The notes beneath the pieces were generated by a model, which searched no databases, was not told the DNA's origin, and was given only the letters and a program-made list of their open reading frames with translations. 64,000 nt of DNA. Source: Pinus tabuliformis. Taxonomy: Eukaryota > Streptophyta > Pinopsida > Pinales > Pinaceae. The stretch spans positions 512,472,102 to 512,536,101 of the forward strand of contig CM062805.1 of NCBI GenBank assembly GCA_031772625.1, read 5' to 3'. Position numbers and translations under genes: made by a program. Positions 45,146 to 58,839 of the stretch are shown in pieces. Within the stretch, counting starts at the first letter, position 1. The number at the start of each line of letters is the position of its first letter.

Positions 45146-48100
45146 ATAAACATCATGACTCGCCCTCGAGTCACTTGGTCGGCATGGAAATCTTGGCGCG
45201 GAGTCCCTCCAACTATTCTCGAACTGTACTCAGGTCCGCAATGCATTGAGCTATTGCTTGTTGAATATGTTGCATCCACTGTTCTGAGATCTCTGTGTCT
45301 AGGGTTCTTCTCTGCATCAATGTGTGCATCCCATGTATGTGCGTGAGATTGCCTTTAATATTTGCCATGATAGGGAAGGCCTCGTCGATCCAAGGCTAAA
45401 TGTGCACTTTGAGAACTAACTCCTTATGTCGCACCGCGTCCACATGCTCCTTCAGTGATTTGGCTTGTTGCATCCTCGCAAGCCTCTAGGTGAGGACTAT
45501 TGCCTACAGAGTTCCTCGGACACTGTCGTATTTTTGTTGGAGTTCTCACGCTTCTGTCTCTAAGCGCTGGATGTTGGGGTCCTCCTGCAAAGTTGTGAGG
45601 ACCTCAAGTGCTTGTTCCAATATGCTGGTACAGTCTCACACTGCACCTTCAATTTCCTCTAGTCCTGCTATGATAACACTAGCGCGCTGTTCTCTCACTT
45701 ACAGGGTAGTGGAATGCTACATCTTTAACGGAAGCTTGGTGATCTGAAGATTCAGCTCCAACTGAACCTTTGTCATTTCTTTCGTGGCCTCGTGGACTCT
45801 TACTGCTAGCTTGTGGATCCACACCTCCATTGGTAGATCAGCTGGGATGGTCAGCTCCGGGACACTACAACAAGCGTCGCCTACCACCTGCACCAATTGC
45901 TGATTTTGCGACACTAATTCATCATGCTACGAGCTAAGTTGTTCCATGTTTATCACTCACTGAGGACTTGGATTGCGCGACTCTCCCTACCATTCAGCTC
46001 TATCGTTATCCCATCCTATAACAGATATAGTGTCTCACGCAGAAGGGCAGCCAGATTAAGGCCAAGGCCTTTCATCATGCTAATCGAAAATCTATCAGCC
46101 TTGTTCGACATCACTAGGGCCCCTTTCAGCAACACTATTGTGTTTTCCATCTGTGTGTGCAACATCTACACTGCTTCCGAGGACCCCGTTGCGAGGTGGG
46201 TTGAAAGGGTACCCACTTGAGGGGGGCACACTTGTAACTCCTGCAACTGTGCTCTGAGGCCCCCCAACACAATCTGGTGCTCCTGCATGAAATCCTGAAG
46301 GGCCTTATTTGTGACATCATGCACCGTCTTGCTGATGTCATACAGATCACCCTTGCTTAGGACGATTGGGTCAATGGCCAGTTTCAAAGCCTTGACCTTC
46401 TTCCTTGGTCCTCCTCGCTCTGCCATCTGTGGGCACTTCAACTGTGTGGATGCGGTTCATGGGTCCATGCCTCCTTCTTCGGTTTCTGCTTCCTCTACCT
46501 CTTGCTCCTGCAAGGGCATTTCTTGGCCCTCGCCCACCTTCGTAGTTGCTTCCTTTGCTGCTGTAACTGCTTTTGTGGCTTTTTTCTTCTTGGTGGCTTT
46601 CTGTGCCGCTTCCCGTGCTGCCCGTACCTCAACTAATTTTGTTTCCTTCTACATTTTCTCGGCCACTTGTGTGACATGTAGCTTGGCATCGCTCTTATTC
46701 TTCTGCGCTGACGACCTCTCAAGTTCCACAATGTCTGGGGTGCTCCATTTCGGTGGCCATGCCTCCAATACATTGAAAATGGTGTCGTCAGTGGCTGCAA
46801 AAGGTAACTTTATCAACTGCTTCGTCGGATCCTTTCACGCCCTGATAAAAATTTTGTACATATCTGCCTTGAATTTTACAAAACTCTTCAGATTGTTGTA
46901 CATCGTGGACAACAAGCACGGCTTCTGGTTGATCCACATTCAGATGTTCATCTCCATGGCACCCAGAAGATCTTGCTATCGCGTATCCTTTTCACATATT
47001 TCGTGGCCCAGAGCGAAGCATACTTTGCGGCCTCTGGTTAATCTATATCAATTATGGGGAGTTGACTATCCTCCGGCAATTCTCTTACTATGAGCACTAT
47101 GGACAGCAACAACCATGTATAGTGGAAGGTTTTACCCTGCTCCTGGGCTTCATGACAATTCTTCAAGAATTTTGTATAGAGGAATTCAACCCAGTTAAAC
47201 TGGGACCCCTCCATGCACTTCTCGGCCAGTGCGATTACCAGTGCCGGTACCTTGTCTGCGTGGCACTTTCACATAACTTTGCCTGTCAGGATTTGGGTTT
47301 CTACGTGTACTACTTTATCCTTGATGTTGGAGATGGTGTAGACCCTCTTCTTCTTTTCCATCTTATACTTCATTTTCATTGCCTCTGTGAGGGCCAAATC
47401 GCTGCCCTTTCTTTCAGCTACAGTCGTGGGGTCCTTTCCTTTGTACGGTAGCTGGGAAATGCGATGAATTAGGTCTACCGTGACGGGGATGGGCTCCTCT
47501 AGCCATAGATACCCATCATGTAGCAATTAGAGTAGCTGCCTGATGACGAAAATGGCTATTGGGGCATGGTGGAAATGTAGCAACCATAGTAAGTTCATAG
47601 ACCGACCTTTTCCACTCCACGCAGCCACTTCCATGGTTCTAACGTTGTCACCACCCCTGCGATGTTCCGCTTCATGAGGTTCCAGTCTCAAGGTGGGGGA
47701 ACTGATCACGGTCAGCAAGGTCCCAATATTCAAACTTCATGGTTTACATGCGGCCCAGGTGTGTGCCTACAAACACAATTTCGTCTGGGAGGAGCAGGGT
47801 CTAGAGTGAAGTCTTGGTTTCGTCCAAGTCCTTGGGCACTTTGGCCTTCTCTTTTCGCAGGGGGACATATGCGGGTAGTTTTGTCGCAGAGTGTGTAGGT
47901 TGAATATCCTCCTCCATGCCTTTGTCTTCTTCCTTTGCGATGATAAGGGCCTGCAAATCTTCTTCTTCCTCATATGTTTCTACTGTGACAAATTTCCCCT
48001 TCTCTTCCATCGATAGTTTGCTGCACAGCGGGTTCCTCGGGGACACGCGTACGGGAGCCATTACTTATTTATCCTTCTTGGGTATTGGCGTAAGCGGTGA

Positions 48101-49900
48101 TTTGGGGATCTCTGCCACAACCCTAGCCCCTTCTGGAACATCCTCCATAGTTATGGCCTGTGCGGCCTCACCGACGGTTACGTCTTCTATTCTCAGACCA
48201 TCCTTAGTTGTTGTCATCGTATCTAGGCTATAATCTATCACTCATGAATTCAGGGGCTCAATAAACACTTGACTCATAATGCTTAGGGCTCTGCTTAATC
48301 TTTCAATTTGCAAATGACCAAGTGTTGTTTGCTGGGCAACCCTCTGTGCTTTATAGTGCCTTTTGAATTCAAATTTGACTATTCACCCTAATTCTGGTTC
48401 ATTAATTCTTTCTTGGCGGAAAATTTTCCCAAATCTTGCCCATAAATTGCATCTTAAATGTCCACCGCCCACTCCATCTGGCCTCAAGTTGATCATCCCA
48501 TCATGAATAGTGACTTCAATGGTAATTTTCTAGCTAGTCCATGTGGCAGCATAGTCCTCCATGCGGGGTCACAGACCTTGTGACTCTCTACTTCTGCACA
48601 CATCTCCAACATCGTGCAGCTCCTGGGCAGAATAGTTTATAGTACCGCACTCCCTTCCAACTACCTAGAGCACTAAGACTGTCCTTCCCTTGGCTAGTCA
48701 AATGGTCGCACCACCCGTGTGGAGTTCCACCCTGTCCTCCGTCATGGTTCCTAGAGAATTCCCATGTTTTATTGTTACGGTCGGCATCGCGCACTTCACC
48801 ATTTGCAATGTGCTACCTTGGTCACTACGCTTGGCGATATGCGGTCCAAGCCAAGGCATCAGACTAACCAATTCACGACAATAGTTCTCAAACTTGTCAG
48901 TATGATCATACGCACCTTGCCTTATCATTCTAATGTTTTCGGTGAGAAACTCTTCCTTTATCTCGTCCTCCAGCGTCTTGACCTCCGCATCCATCAAAGC
49001 GCTTTTCTATCTTAACTGTACCCTTTCTTTTTCAAGTTTTCGGAGTTTGAGGTTTCCCTATTGTATTTCTTCTCTAAGTCTCATGTGTTCTGTCTCTTAT
49101 GGCTGCATGATTCCTTCTTTCCAGGCTGCGCGAACCATCATATATACCAGTGCTGCCATGTGTGGACTAGGCTTTGCATTCTCCATAGGAATTACAACAT
49201 CTGCTTCATACTTCAATGTCAGAAGTGCCCATGAAATCAGGGTTTTTCACATGGTCCTATAAGCCCATAGAATCACTAGTACGTGCAGGTCCCAGTCAGT
49301 GTGTATCACCTGGTGGACTGTGTTCAATACTTCGCATACTTTGTCAAAGGCTTCCATGCAGATAACTTATGGCGCACTTGGCCTTATCATACTTCATCGT
49401 TCGCGCCATCGTCTTGCCCACTCCTGCTTGTTGGTCCCATTTCCTTTGCGAGGACAGTGTGCGTTCGTGCAAGTTGCGTACCGTATGCCTATACCCATAT
49501 GGAAAGGTGGGTGCGTAGGCTGTTGTGTTCATCACACCCATCATTCATCTGCATTTAAGGCTTTCCAAATCATATGAGCATCATCCTTCTGCAGTCGCGC
49601 TAGTTCTCAAAACTTCTTTGTTGCGTACCCCACCATCTTGCGGACGTAGCACGTAGTGCCCATTTTAGAGCATTGAAATGCTACTGTTCTGGTACTTATT
49701 TTTCAAATTTGTTTAGGAAATCATACACCTCGTTCAATCCATCATACATAGGTAGCTCTCTTACCTCTATTGTCATGCAGTGCAGTGACCTTATTATCAT
49801 ATTACAGTTGAGTGTGGTTACCTCATGTAACCGGTTCTGCCATCATTCTATTTCTTCGTCCGAATCTGAGGTGTAGGAGCTTTCGCTCCCATGAAATCCT
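45146..49900 (-). other. Element D 3' half: frames of unknown nature, no pol recognised
   Basis: Several minus-strand frames of ordinary protein composition occur here: 48698-48997 (acidic, with LVSLMPWLGPHIAKRSDQG), 47801-48061 (Glu/Lys-rich, KFVTVETYEEEEDLQALI), 47269-47526, 46166-46441 (DLYDISKTVHDVTNKALQDF) and 45717-45914. None shows RT, RNase H, integrase or chromodomain motifs. They could be an accessory coding region or captured sequence. The long plus-strand frame across 46311-47093 is an antisense artefact. Confidence 0.4.
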
Positions 49901-49933
49901 ACCATCTGCTGTTGGATTCACTTAATCCTACTC

Positions 49934-50218
49934 TCAAGTGGTTATCTTGTAGATACAGTCTAGATCGTTGTTGCTGTCATAGTCACGCACCGGCTCTATG
50001 TAGCGTGATCCTTCCACAAGGTCTAAAGGTACTGCTACGCATAATGACTTTTTCTCAAAAATCATCTTGCGCTTCTTTAGATTTATCACTCCATTCATGT
50101 CAGTGGCCCAATCTATTCCTAGTAGTGCAGGATAAGGGTTGATGTGATCGACAATCTTTATCACTTTGAAATCTGCAAGCGCACTCACACCTTCAATATC
50201 TATCGTGATTCCCTGCAA
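49934..50218 (-). pseudogene. Element D retropepsin-like protease part
   Basis: A 94-codon frame with YPALLGIDWATDMNGVINL (29-47) and KRKMIFEKKSL (49-59). This is the C-terminal half typical of the pepsin-like protease in plant Ty3/gypsy elements (an LLG.pW...n.vidl pattern). It lies downstream of Gag in the element's orientation, as expected. Confidence 0.65.
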
Positions 50219-50436
50219 TCTTCCGATGGGTAGGATCTTTTGCTAGTTCGCCATCCACAGTTGAATAGGAGACCATTGCAACGCAGGCCTGCCCATGCAC
50301 TCCCATGTCTACTTTGGAAGGACGTTCACATCTGATCCTAGATCCAAAATCACTTGATCCATTTCATATTCCTCGATTTGCATAGTCAATCTCATCTCCC
50401 TTCCTGTTCACGTTGTGTGGTTCCCAAGCTTCCAGA

Positions 50437-50997
50437 CTACGTGCGCTTCTCCTGACCCAGAACATCTAGTGATGAATTCTGTAGTCCCTTCATAGCCTTG
50501 CTGTCACTCAGTAGCTTCATGCATGTCACCAGAAAGGTAGTGAGCATTGTTGGGTCCATCTCTAGTTCCAGTTTGTCTTTACTACGTGAAGTGGAGGCCT
50601 CCATGAAGCTCTTCTTAGCTTCCATGAATGTCTCCTTCACACACTCCAAATTGAACTCTGGCTCCTTTGTTGGAGCCTTGTGAACCAAGCCACTCTCTTC
50701 GAGCTGCTTGCCCTTGTCATCTCCTATTGTGATACTACTTCGAGGCACGATGTTTACATTCAGGTCCTCTTCGTGTGGCTCAGACCTCATCATTTGTAGG
50801 TTTTGAGGCGGGGGAGGCTGGAGTGTTCCTTTATCGTGGAACCTCGCTATCAGGGTGGGGCAGTCCTCTGTCTCATGATCAATCAAGGTAAAATATAAAC
50901 ATGATGCTCTCATTGGATTTGTACAATCATGGGCATAATTCCCTGGCCCTCCGCAATTGTAACAGATCAGCAGTCCGTGACCCCTTTCTAGCCCCAT
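50437..50997 (-). pseudogene. Element D Gag C-terminal part with zinc-knuckle region
   Basis: A 186-codon frame with a zinc-knuckle region at residues 12-25 (CYNCGGPGNYAHDC), followed by an acidic and Lys-rich linker. The nucleocapsid part of Gag binds the element's RNA in the virus-like particle. Confidence 0.6.
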
Positions 50998-51884
50998 TCC
51001 ACCTCAATCTCGTCTGCACCCCTGAAATCCAGTGTGCGCCATCCATGCATTTTGATCGAATGCTTGATTTTTGGTCTGAACTCTATAGGTACGAGTATGA
51101 TCCATCATCAATTCATAACTTCTACAAGTGTGCTCATCATGGCCTACTAACCTGTAGAAATTATAGAACAACTGCTAGGACGTCTGCGTATACTTATGTA
51201 ATAGATAACAGCTATCTATAGCATGCTTCCCTCCTATCTGACAAATCGTGCACCATAATGAAGGCGACGTGCTTGTTCCTTCTTGTGCCTATGGTCTCAA
51301 TGACATTGGCCCTCCTCCCGCCAAGTAGTTTGCAAAGACTGGACAATGGTCCTTGTCATGTCCCTAGCCTTTGCACTTGGTTCACCATACCTTCTCGTGT
51401 GTCCTGGGCGAGTTGTCTTGTCTTGATTAAAACTCTACATCTCAAGGCACAAGTTTTTCAACTGTGCATGGATCTATTGGATTCCTAGTCTAGGATCTTG
51501 TATCGTGGTCTCTTGTAGTCTCATTGTGATTTCCAACGCTTCGGCCTGAGTGGTAGCTTCTGCTATGATAGCGCGGTCCTTAGATATGGCGTTAGTGACA
51601 CTACAAACCATGCACGGTGTTGCCCATCTGTCAAGGTCATGTTGGCTTCCCGAATCATACCCTTTAGTCTCTGATCTAGCTCCTAGGGGGTCTCACCAGG
51701 AAGCATCGCAATTTCCTTAAATCCAACAATCGATTATGTCTCTGATTTTGGCCTACTAAATTCCCTGTTTAGCGCAACTTGGATATCTGTGATCCTTGCA
51801 TTTGGATTTTCATTGGAATGCTTAATGTACCATGTTAGTGCGCAATCCTACAACACACTTACCAGCATTGCCTTCTTTATATTG

Positions 51885-52157
51885 TCATCTGTGACTCCTT
51901 GTGCTTCCCATATAGCCTCTACCACGAACCAAAATTGGTCCAGATCTTTGTTCCCTACTCCTTTGAACACTGACAGCTTTATTGTGCTTGCCATATTGAA
52001 CTGTGGTGGTGGCAGAGGTAGTGTGGGTGACGATGGGGGTCAAGATGGTGAAACTGGTAGTGGTGTAGGTGGGGGTGGTATGCGTGGAATTTGTTGTCTT
52101 ATCAGATTGATCGCACTTCTTGGTGAGACTTTCACAAGCTCCTCCTCGCTCTCCCAC
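51885..52157 (-). pseudogene. Element D Gag N-terminal remnant
   Basis: A Thr-rich frame (HTTPTYTTTSFTILTPIVTH) near the PBS, in the place where Gag should start. No domain is recognisable in it. Confidence 0.3.
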
Positions 52158-52748
52158 GGAGGTGATATCAAGGGAATAGCCTCTAATTCTTCGCTACCTT
52201 CATCTATGTAGATCCTCCCACTTTACGTAACTCCAAACATCAATTTACTTGCATAACCTGCTTTTCACATTGTAGCATTTTAATCCAAGTGTTCAAAAAT
52301 TTAATGTACTTACCTTGTAGTCCTTTGAGGAAGTGTCATTCTGCCTCGCTGTAGCTGATTGAAGTATCTACCATGATCTCACTGATAAACCCTCCTATAA
52401 TTCGATCGAGCCAATGGTCCACAATGCACACAATCTTATCTTCTGATGCTTCTAGTCTACACACCAACTCTGGAGTCCACACAATAGGTTTTTCGAGCGT
52501 ACACCTTCCCTGAATATTTGCTAGCTTCGCGATCCACTCATATAACTCAGAGGGGAAGGATACAAAGAAAATTTCGTGGATTTCCGTATATAAGTAGTGC
52601 TCTAACCACTTTTCCTTCGATACTCACGGATTCCTGTTTTACTGCACCACGAACTCGTGAATCTTTCCATCCAGCCACTTTTTAGTTTCTTTCTTTGTCA
52701 GATTCCAGTGACACGACATCGGACATCTCTTATGTAGATCCTAGTCCT

Positions 52749-52761
52749 GACAATGGAACCA
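52749..52761 (-). other. Element D primer-binding-site candidate
   Basis: The minus strand reads TGGTTCCATTGTC two bases after the 5' LTR. It begins with the TGG expected for a tRNA CCA end. The tRNA is not assigned. Confidence 0.55.
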
Positions 52762-52763
52762 CT

Positions 52764-53591
52764 TGTTGGCTTGTTGGGGCCTAACCTAGGTTCAAAGTTG
52801 ATTTAGCCAAACAAATCTAGGTACTAATAGCCCTTTCAGGAACAGTCTGTGGAGTACGGACTGAGGTCTCACCTGAAGTAGTATGGGAGGGTGCTAGAAC
52901 CAATTTTTTGTGCCTTGGAGATGTCTGATGAGTTCAAGTGTTTTGCGGTTTGACCCCTTGCGCACGTCGCTACATGCACTTTCTCATACCTCACAGTCTG
53001 AGATGCTGCCTTCGTGCAACCCTACTTGTGGGCCGAATTCTATTATTACCAAAGTCCTTACTGGTATTCCAATGTTAATTGATTAACTTAGCCTACTTGC
53101 ATGCTTTAATTTATATTTAACAATATAAACCATTCATACAAGTGCGCGGAGTAATTAAATAGTATAGTTGCAATTTATATCAAACATGCATTAACCCAAG
53201 AACAGATACACAAATATGATATCAAACTTATCTTTATTAATTCCTTTCTCGGTTACAGACTTGAATCCGCCCTACACACTCAGCTGCAGAGCCTTCTCCT
53301 ACCCTACAACCCAAGACACACTTAGTCACTTAGACTCTTTCTTCTTTCTACTACTCCGCTATCCTCTTTTTTATCTTTTACACTTTGAGCCTCACTCTAT
53401 TTATACAATCCCATGTTCCATGGACCATGGGTAGGCTGACATTACATTAAAAGACTAGGGTGGACAACCTTGTGACTCTATCATACATTTCACGCTCCAC
53501 CCCACAATTCGTGGAGTCTTTACAACAATATCAGGTAAAAACTTGGGCTTTGAGCCCCAAAACATGCCTTGGGGGAATTCCATGCCCAGCA
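52764..53591 (-). mobile_element. Element D LTR, right (5' LTR)
   Basis: An 828-bp LTR, partner of 44279-45135. Its right edge is where the array unit resumes. Confidence 0.85.
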
Positions 53592-54949
53592 AGTTCACTG
53601 ACTGCCTGTCATTCACATGTACTCACTTATGTCCCGTGGGAACTTTGAAACATGGAGTGTGGTTGTCTTCATTGTTACATCTTTCTTGGTTGCTGGTATG
53701 GACAACTGGGTTCCTCACGGACCAAGCCTTCACCAACATGTGTCTACCAATGCACGGGTGGCTACATTGGAAGTATCACTTCATGTGATTAGGCCAATGC
53801 ACCATTAGTGTAGGAGTAGAAGTAGTTTTTTCTTTTAGTTTGTTTGCTTGCATGCCTTTCTTGTTTGTTTACTTGCTTCACTTTCATTTTTGCTTCTGCT
53901 CCTGCTTTGCTTTGTTTATTGGTAGTCTGTTTGCTTGTTTCGTTCATAAGTTTGTTCGCATGAAACGATGTGTGACTCATGAAACAAGATGGGTAAAGTG
54001 TAGGTGGGCTTGGAAAGCTACCACTACTTGGTTATCTATCATATTTCCTCTGTATGATGAGCCTGTTACTTTTAGTCCATGATACGTCGAAGGAAAATAT
54101 GTATTGTTCGAAGTGAACATTGGTGAAAACACAATGCTTGTGCGCTAACTAGTGTCACCTTCTCTAGTTGACTGTTTTTGGGTTAACCCTTGTTAGCTTA
54201 GTCAAGTAGAGTAAGGTGAGGGGGAAAACCTTAACAATCACGTCAAAGATACAATAAACTACTTCTCTACTGGAAAAATCTCTTCTGCTCTCAATGTTCT
54301 ACATAACGAAAATTAAAAAAGTGAAAACTCAAAATAAAAATAAAAATTTAGGCTAAAGAAAAGAAAGGCTTCCTACGCAGGGAGGTGATGCAAGTAACTC
54401 CACTAGGGTATTGACTGGGCTCAGTGACAGTGGATCCATGCTTGCGTTCCTATGTGACTCCACGAGGGTACTGTCCAGGCTTACTCTAAGTGGAGCAACA
54501 CTAGAGATGAAACTAAGACTTTGACGACTATAGTGCTTGTGCACCTATATACCGCTCAACCCCAATAGAAAGAATTGTGTCACCTTAGCTTGGAATGTAT
54601 GTTAATTGACCAAGAGTCTGGCAGATGCTACATCTTACAATCAAACTCTTATGAAGCCAAGATGAGCTAAGAGTTAGAATTGCTTTTCACGAACAAGGTC
54701 TATTTAGAGAGCTGGAGTTCTACTAGTGTGTCACCAAGTGTTGTAGCGGCTACAACCGCCCTCCAAAATTTTGCCTTAGCCTCGTTTTGGAGCCTCCCTT
54801 CCAACCTTCATAGCATCTTTCCTTGCTTTGTGAAGTTCACATGCTTCAGTGTCTTTCTTGCACAAAGGTAGCCTGTCGGTCATAGCTTGATTCATTCCCC
54901 TTACAGGCTGTTCACTCGGATTTTGTCTAGCTACATGCAGAGAAACTTC

Positions 54950-55215
54950 CCCTTGAAAATTTCACATTTCTGGATGGAAACCAACCTTCCCTCTAGAAAT
55001 TTTGCAATCCTCTTTGGTAGCCTACTGGGCTCTAGGATTGCGCAATCCTACCTGCCAACCCTCCCTGCAATATTTGAATTTCTTTTCCGAGCAGTAGGCT
55101 ATTCAGCCCAGGATTTGTGCAAATCTCGGCAACAGTCAGCTACTTTGCCTAGAAATTGTGCAAATCTCCTGGGCAGCCAACCTAGCTCCTAGCCAGAAAT
55201 GCACAATTTTCTCTC
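54950..55215. repeat. Palindrome/hairpin cluster, unit 3 copy
   Basis: Same cassette as 14671-14930. The central motif TAGGATTGCGCAATCCTA is a perfect 18-bp palindrome, with both flanking bases changed relative to unit 0 but still pairing. Confidence 0.8.
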
Positions 55216-57381
55216 ACATTCGAGCAGTCTCTTGCATGTGCAGCTCAGTTGACCGGTTCCCTCCGGAACTGAGAAAAACAGAGTTGCATGCATGGGCTAC
55301 CTCTCCCAAGGCAATATGCAAATGCATCCCCTATTTCAGGGATCTATGTTTAGTGGTTGGAGGTTACATGCAAGGAGAAATTCTGAAACTTCCCACTAAG
55401 TGTCGCTGCCCCTAGATTCGTGGCATGCGCATCACAACCTCGATGTTATCAAATCTCATCAAGTGGACGCTGTAGAGCTCATTCCTCACATCAAACTTAC
55501 AACTCTAACATCCCACATCACATCCAAGAGCAGTCGGCACATTCAGCTCAGTTGTTTTGGGATAAGCCCTCTTCCCATGCCTTGTGCCGCATTTCTATCA
55601 CTTTTTGTGTTTTCACTTGTAGGAGTATTGTTTACTTGATTTTTTTGAATGATTGCTATCATTTACATATATAATAGCCTTTCCTAGCTTATTTTCATTT
55701 TTCATTTCTATCTCACTGCTCTCACATGCATGAAACTATTTTGCATGGACATTCATCCAACCAGTGAACTGCCTCACCCATGTGCATGTTGATCTGTTTG
55801 GTGAATCTTTCGTTCATGTTTTGCATGCACTGTCAATCACTTCTGCTATCACTGAGTGTCACCATGCATTCATGAATTACTTGCTTCCAGTTGCCTATTA
55901 GCGAGCCGGGCCAACCTTGGCCCGAGCTCTGCCTTCACTAAGGCTGCATTCCACAATCTTGGAAAGGAAGGCTCACCTTCCTCTCTATATTTGCACATTC
56001 CTACCTGACACTTGCGTCCAGGACTGTTTTGCGCATTTTTGAAGGATGGTGGCTCCTTGACCCAAGAAATTGCGTAGATCTGTCCCTATGATAGTAGTCC
56101 TTTCCAGCTGGAATTACGCATTATGCAATCCCAACAGCCAATAGCCAAACTGGACTGTGCATTGCACAGTTCTAGACGTCATCCAATCTCCTAGTAGCCT
56201 AGGCTGTACCTTGAGAATTCTCGGCAGTCGGTCTCCCGACCTCCTGGTTGAAATTGCGAAACCTTCATGATCATTCACCTAGGTATGTTACAAGTCAGTT
56301 CTCATGTTAATTTTTGTTTTTGAATAATAGATTACTTGTTAAGAGTGTTTCCTTGTCTCCAGGTATCATAGGTTTTCATCTGCCTCTCAGCCGTATAGGT
56401 ACAATGGTTTCTAGGAGAGCAAGAGACGAGGACACCATTCAGAGCACGCTTGGGGATGTAGTTGATCAAGTGTCTATAAGATTGCCTACTCACGAAGACA
56501 TCAAGCAGAAGCATCACAACAGGTAGCATCATGAACAACAGTTGAAGAGAGCATACCAAATGCAATGAATGCAAGAGTAGGGTTGTTGACAATATGGAGG
56601 TGGAATAAGGTTACAAGCTCAAGGACGTCCATTGATGATGAAAGTAACTTTGGAGACTCTGGCTATGGAGTGATAGCGTGACATGAAGATCGCATGAAGG
56701 CAGAAGATGTAACAAAGAAGGATTTTCATGTGCTAAAGCAGCAACTCCAGAAGAACATGAAGCTACGCAGACAGATGAATGAGTTGCAACAGGATCATGA
56801 ACAATAGTGGGTGCAACGTGCACTTAGGAATGAAACTGCACCTAGAAAAGTTAAAGATCCATCCCGATAGTTAACATGGAGTAGACATGGTGAGCATTGT
56901 GGTTGATCACATGCAAGGGATTCAACAGCATGCATGTCATTGTGCACATGCATGCAATCCAACCCATTCAACACACTTACCAAGGCAAAGACAAGAAGCA
57001 AGTCCAATTGGAGTCGAATGGGTACTTCGGCAGGTTGATGCACATGACCACCAGCATGCACTTGAAGATAAACATGGACACTATGCATCAGTGTGCTGTC
57101 GGTTCAACCGCACCCAAGAAGACCATGCGCTTGTTAGGAGATGACCTGGATGAAGGGAACTAATGCACCAGTTGCAACGAAAGCAAGAGTTTGCTTCAGC
57201 AAGATGTCACCATGAGGTGCATGCACACCATCACGGATGACCAAGCTTTGCATCAACTCACCAACTTCACCATTACAAGCATGTCAAAGACTTGGTCTCA
57301 CCACAGCAGACTGAGTGTTGGTTTTGTCTTGCGAGGTTTGTTCAAGCCATGTTGTCTCACATGAGTACATGTGCATTGTAA

Positions 57382-58371
57382 TGTTGACTCATGTCAAGTG
57401 TAAGTCAAGTGTCAATAGTTGATGTAACAATCATAGAGTAGGTGAAGAGTCATGAGGGTATTTGAACTGTCATAGAGGGAAATGTCAAGGGTCACCCCAC
57501 CCTTTGCTATAAATAGTCCCTCATAACTCATTGTAATGGATTTTGGTCAGCCAAGCTTCTACTAAGACTATATTGAATAAGACTTGGACAATATTCTAAT
57601 GTGCCTTGGCTAATCCACTGCACGGAGCTAGTACATCTCTTTGGTGGAGCAGGCAGATGTGGTTGTAACGTTACACTATTGGGGCTAGCATGTTTACATG
57701 GATGTATTGTATGATTATGACTTACACCTATTTATATAATAAGAGACAACATATTTCATGCATATGTTGTTATTATATTTGGACTGCTCGGGTTGCTTTA
57801 ATGATATATGTTGTTTAACTTACGTACCTGTGTATGAACTGATTCACATGCAATTATATGAATCTTCATGTTAATGTATTGCATATGTTGTTAATGTTTT
57901 CACCTTCCATGTCGACTGCTCTACCAGACATTAGGCATACCTCTCACTTGATCCTTTCTATAACAACTGCCACACTTGTGTCAGACTGATCTGTGAGTGT
58001 TGTACATGTTATCTTACCTTTTATGATGTGATATTACATCCGAGTGGACTACTCCGCTAGAAGTTGTGCATGTCCTTTGTGTTGTGTGTTCCAAGCCGAG
58101 TTGGGAATGATCCCTTTCAACCTAGAACTCACATTCACCTCCTTCCCCATTCGATGTGAGGGAACCTCTTATACACCTTCCTTGAATCACTGCATCAGTC
58201 ACACCCTTGCTGCTGACAGAGTTATTCTACTCACCTCTGTGCAACATTGTGGTCAAGGCATTACCTTATGACCCATTGCTGGGACTCCTACACTAAATGG
58301 TCTGAGGTCTAATTGGGACTTCTTATCGGGGAGATTCCCTTGACATGTTGGAGGGTCCAGCACTGTCAACA
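57382..58371 (+). mobile_element. Array LTR 4
   Basis: A 990-bp LTR with TGTTGA and TCAACA ends, a TATA box at 57508-57515 and a PBS at 58376. Confidence 0.75.
57508..57515 (+). promoter_or_regulatory. LTR 4 TATA box
   Basis: TATAAATA in the shared context ccctttgctataaatag. Confidence 0.6.
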
Positions 58372-58839
58372 TTTCTGGCGCTAGAAGGAGGGCCTGATGA
58401 CAAGATGTGTCCTCTCATCTAGTTTTGAACCTTTGCATATCTCTCATGGAGTCTTTCACTCCCCCTGAGGTGTTTCTCGAATCGTGAAGATGTCTCCATC
58501 TCGGGGAAGCTTTTCAATCTCTTGTCCGCTCACACATATGATGGTGAAGTCGAAGTGGCCTGGCCTGAGAACTTACATAAATTTCTTTCTATGATTTATG
58601 AGGAAGATGAGTTTACTAATGAATAGGTCAGTTTGTTGCTTGCATACATACTTCGCGAATCTCCATTTTTTTGGGTGCTTAGCCTACTAGCTAACACCAT
58701 GCACTCATGTGAGCACTTCTATGATCTTATTGAAGACACGTTCTATACTTTTGATCCAGACCATCTTGACTAAAAACTATTACAAAAACGGAGGGATCTG
58801 CATGAATCCATTATTGATTTTTGGTATCACTTCTGTGAG

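Larger units (their letters stand above)
44279..53591 (-). mobile_element. Element D: Gag-protease LTR element without recognised pol
   Basis: A 9.3-kb element on the minus strand. The LTRs are 44279-45135 (857 bp) and 52764-53591 (828 bp). The plus-strand ends are TGTTGGCTTG and CCCAGCA. A PBS-like site (52749-52761) lies two bases from the right LTR, and a purine tract (45136-45145) abuts the left LTR. Flanking agtca and agttc correspond to a single agtcc in the uninterrupted unit 2, so they are a decayed 5-bp duplication. Gag and protease parts are recognised in the 5' half. About 4.8 kb that follows shows frames with no RT, RNase H or integrase. Ty3/gypsy affinity is from the protease type. 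The element is broken in many places and its LTRs are clearly diverged, so it is old. Confidence 0.85.
42465..57381 (+). mobile_element. Array unit 3 internal region, interrupted by element D
   Basis: PBS at 42469, Gag-like segment about 42588-43140, spacer 43154-43976, then element D (44279-53591). The unit resumes at 53592 with a match to unit 2 at about 37615. T-rich tract about 53820-53945, palindrome cluster 54950-55215, pre-LTR block to 57381. Net length about 5.6 kb. Confidence 0.8.

Noticed and set aside
46311-47093. 260-codon plus-strand frame
   Set aside because: It is antisense to the minus-strand element D and shows no known domain. Its composition mirrors the Lys- and Ala-rich sense strand.
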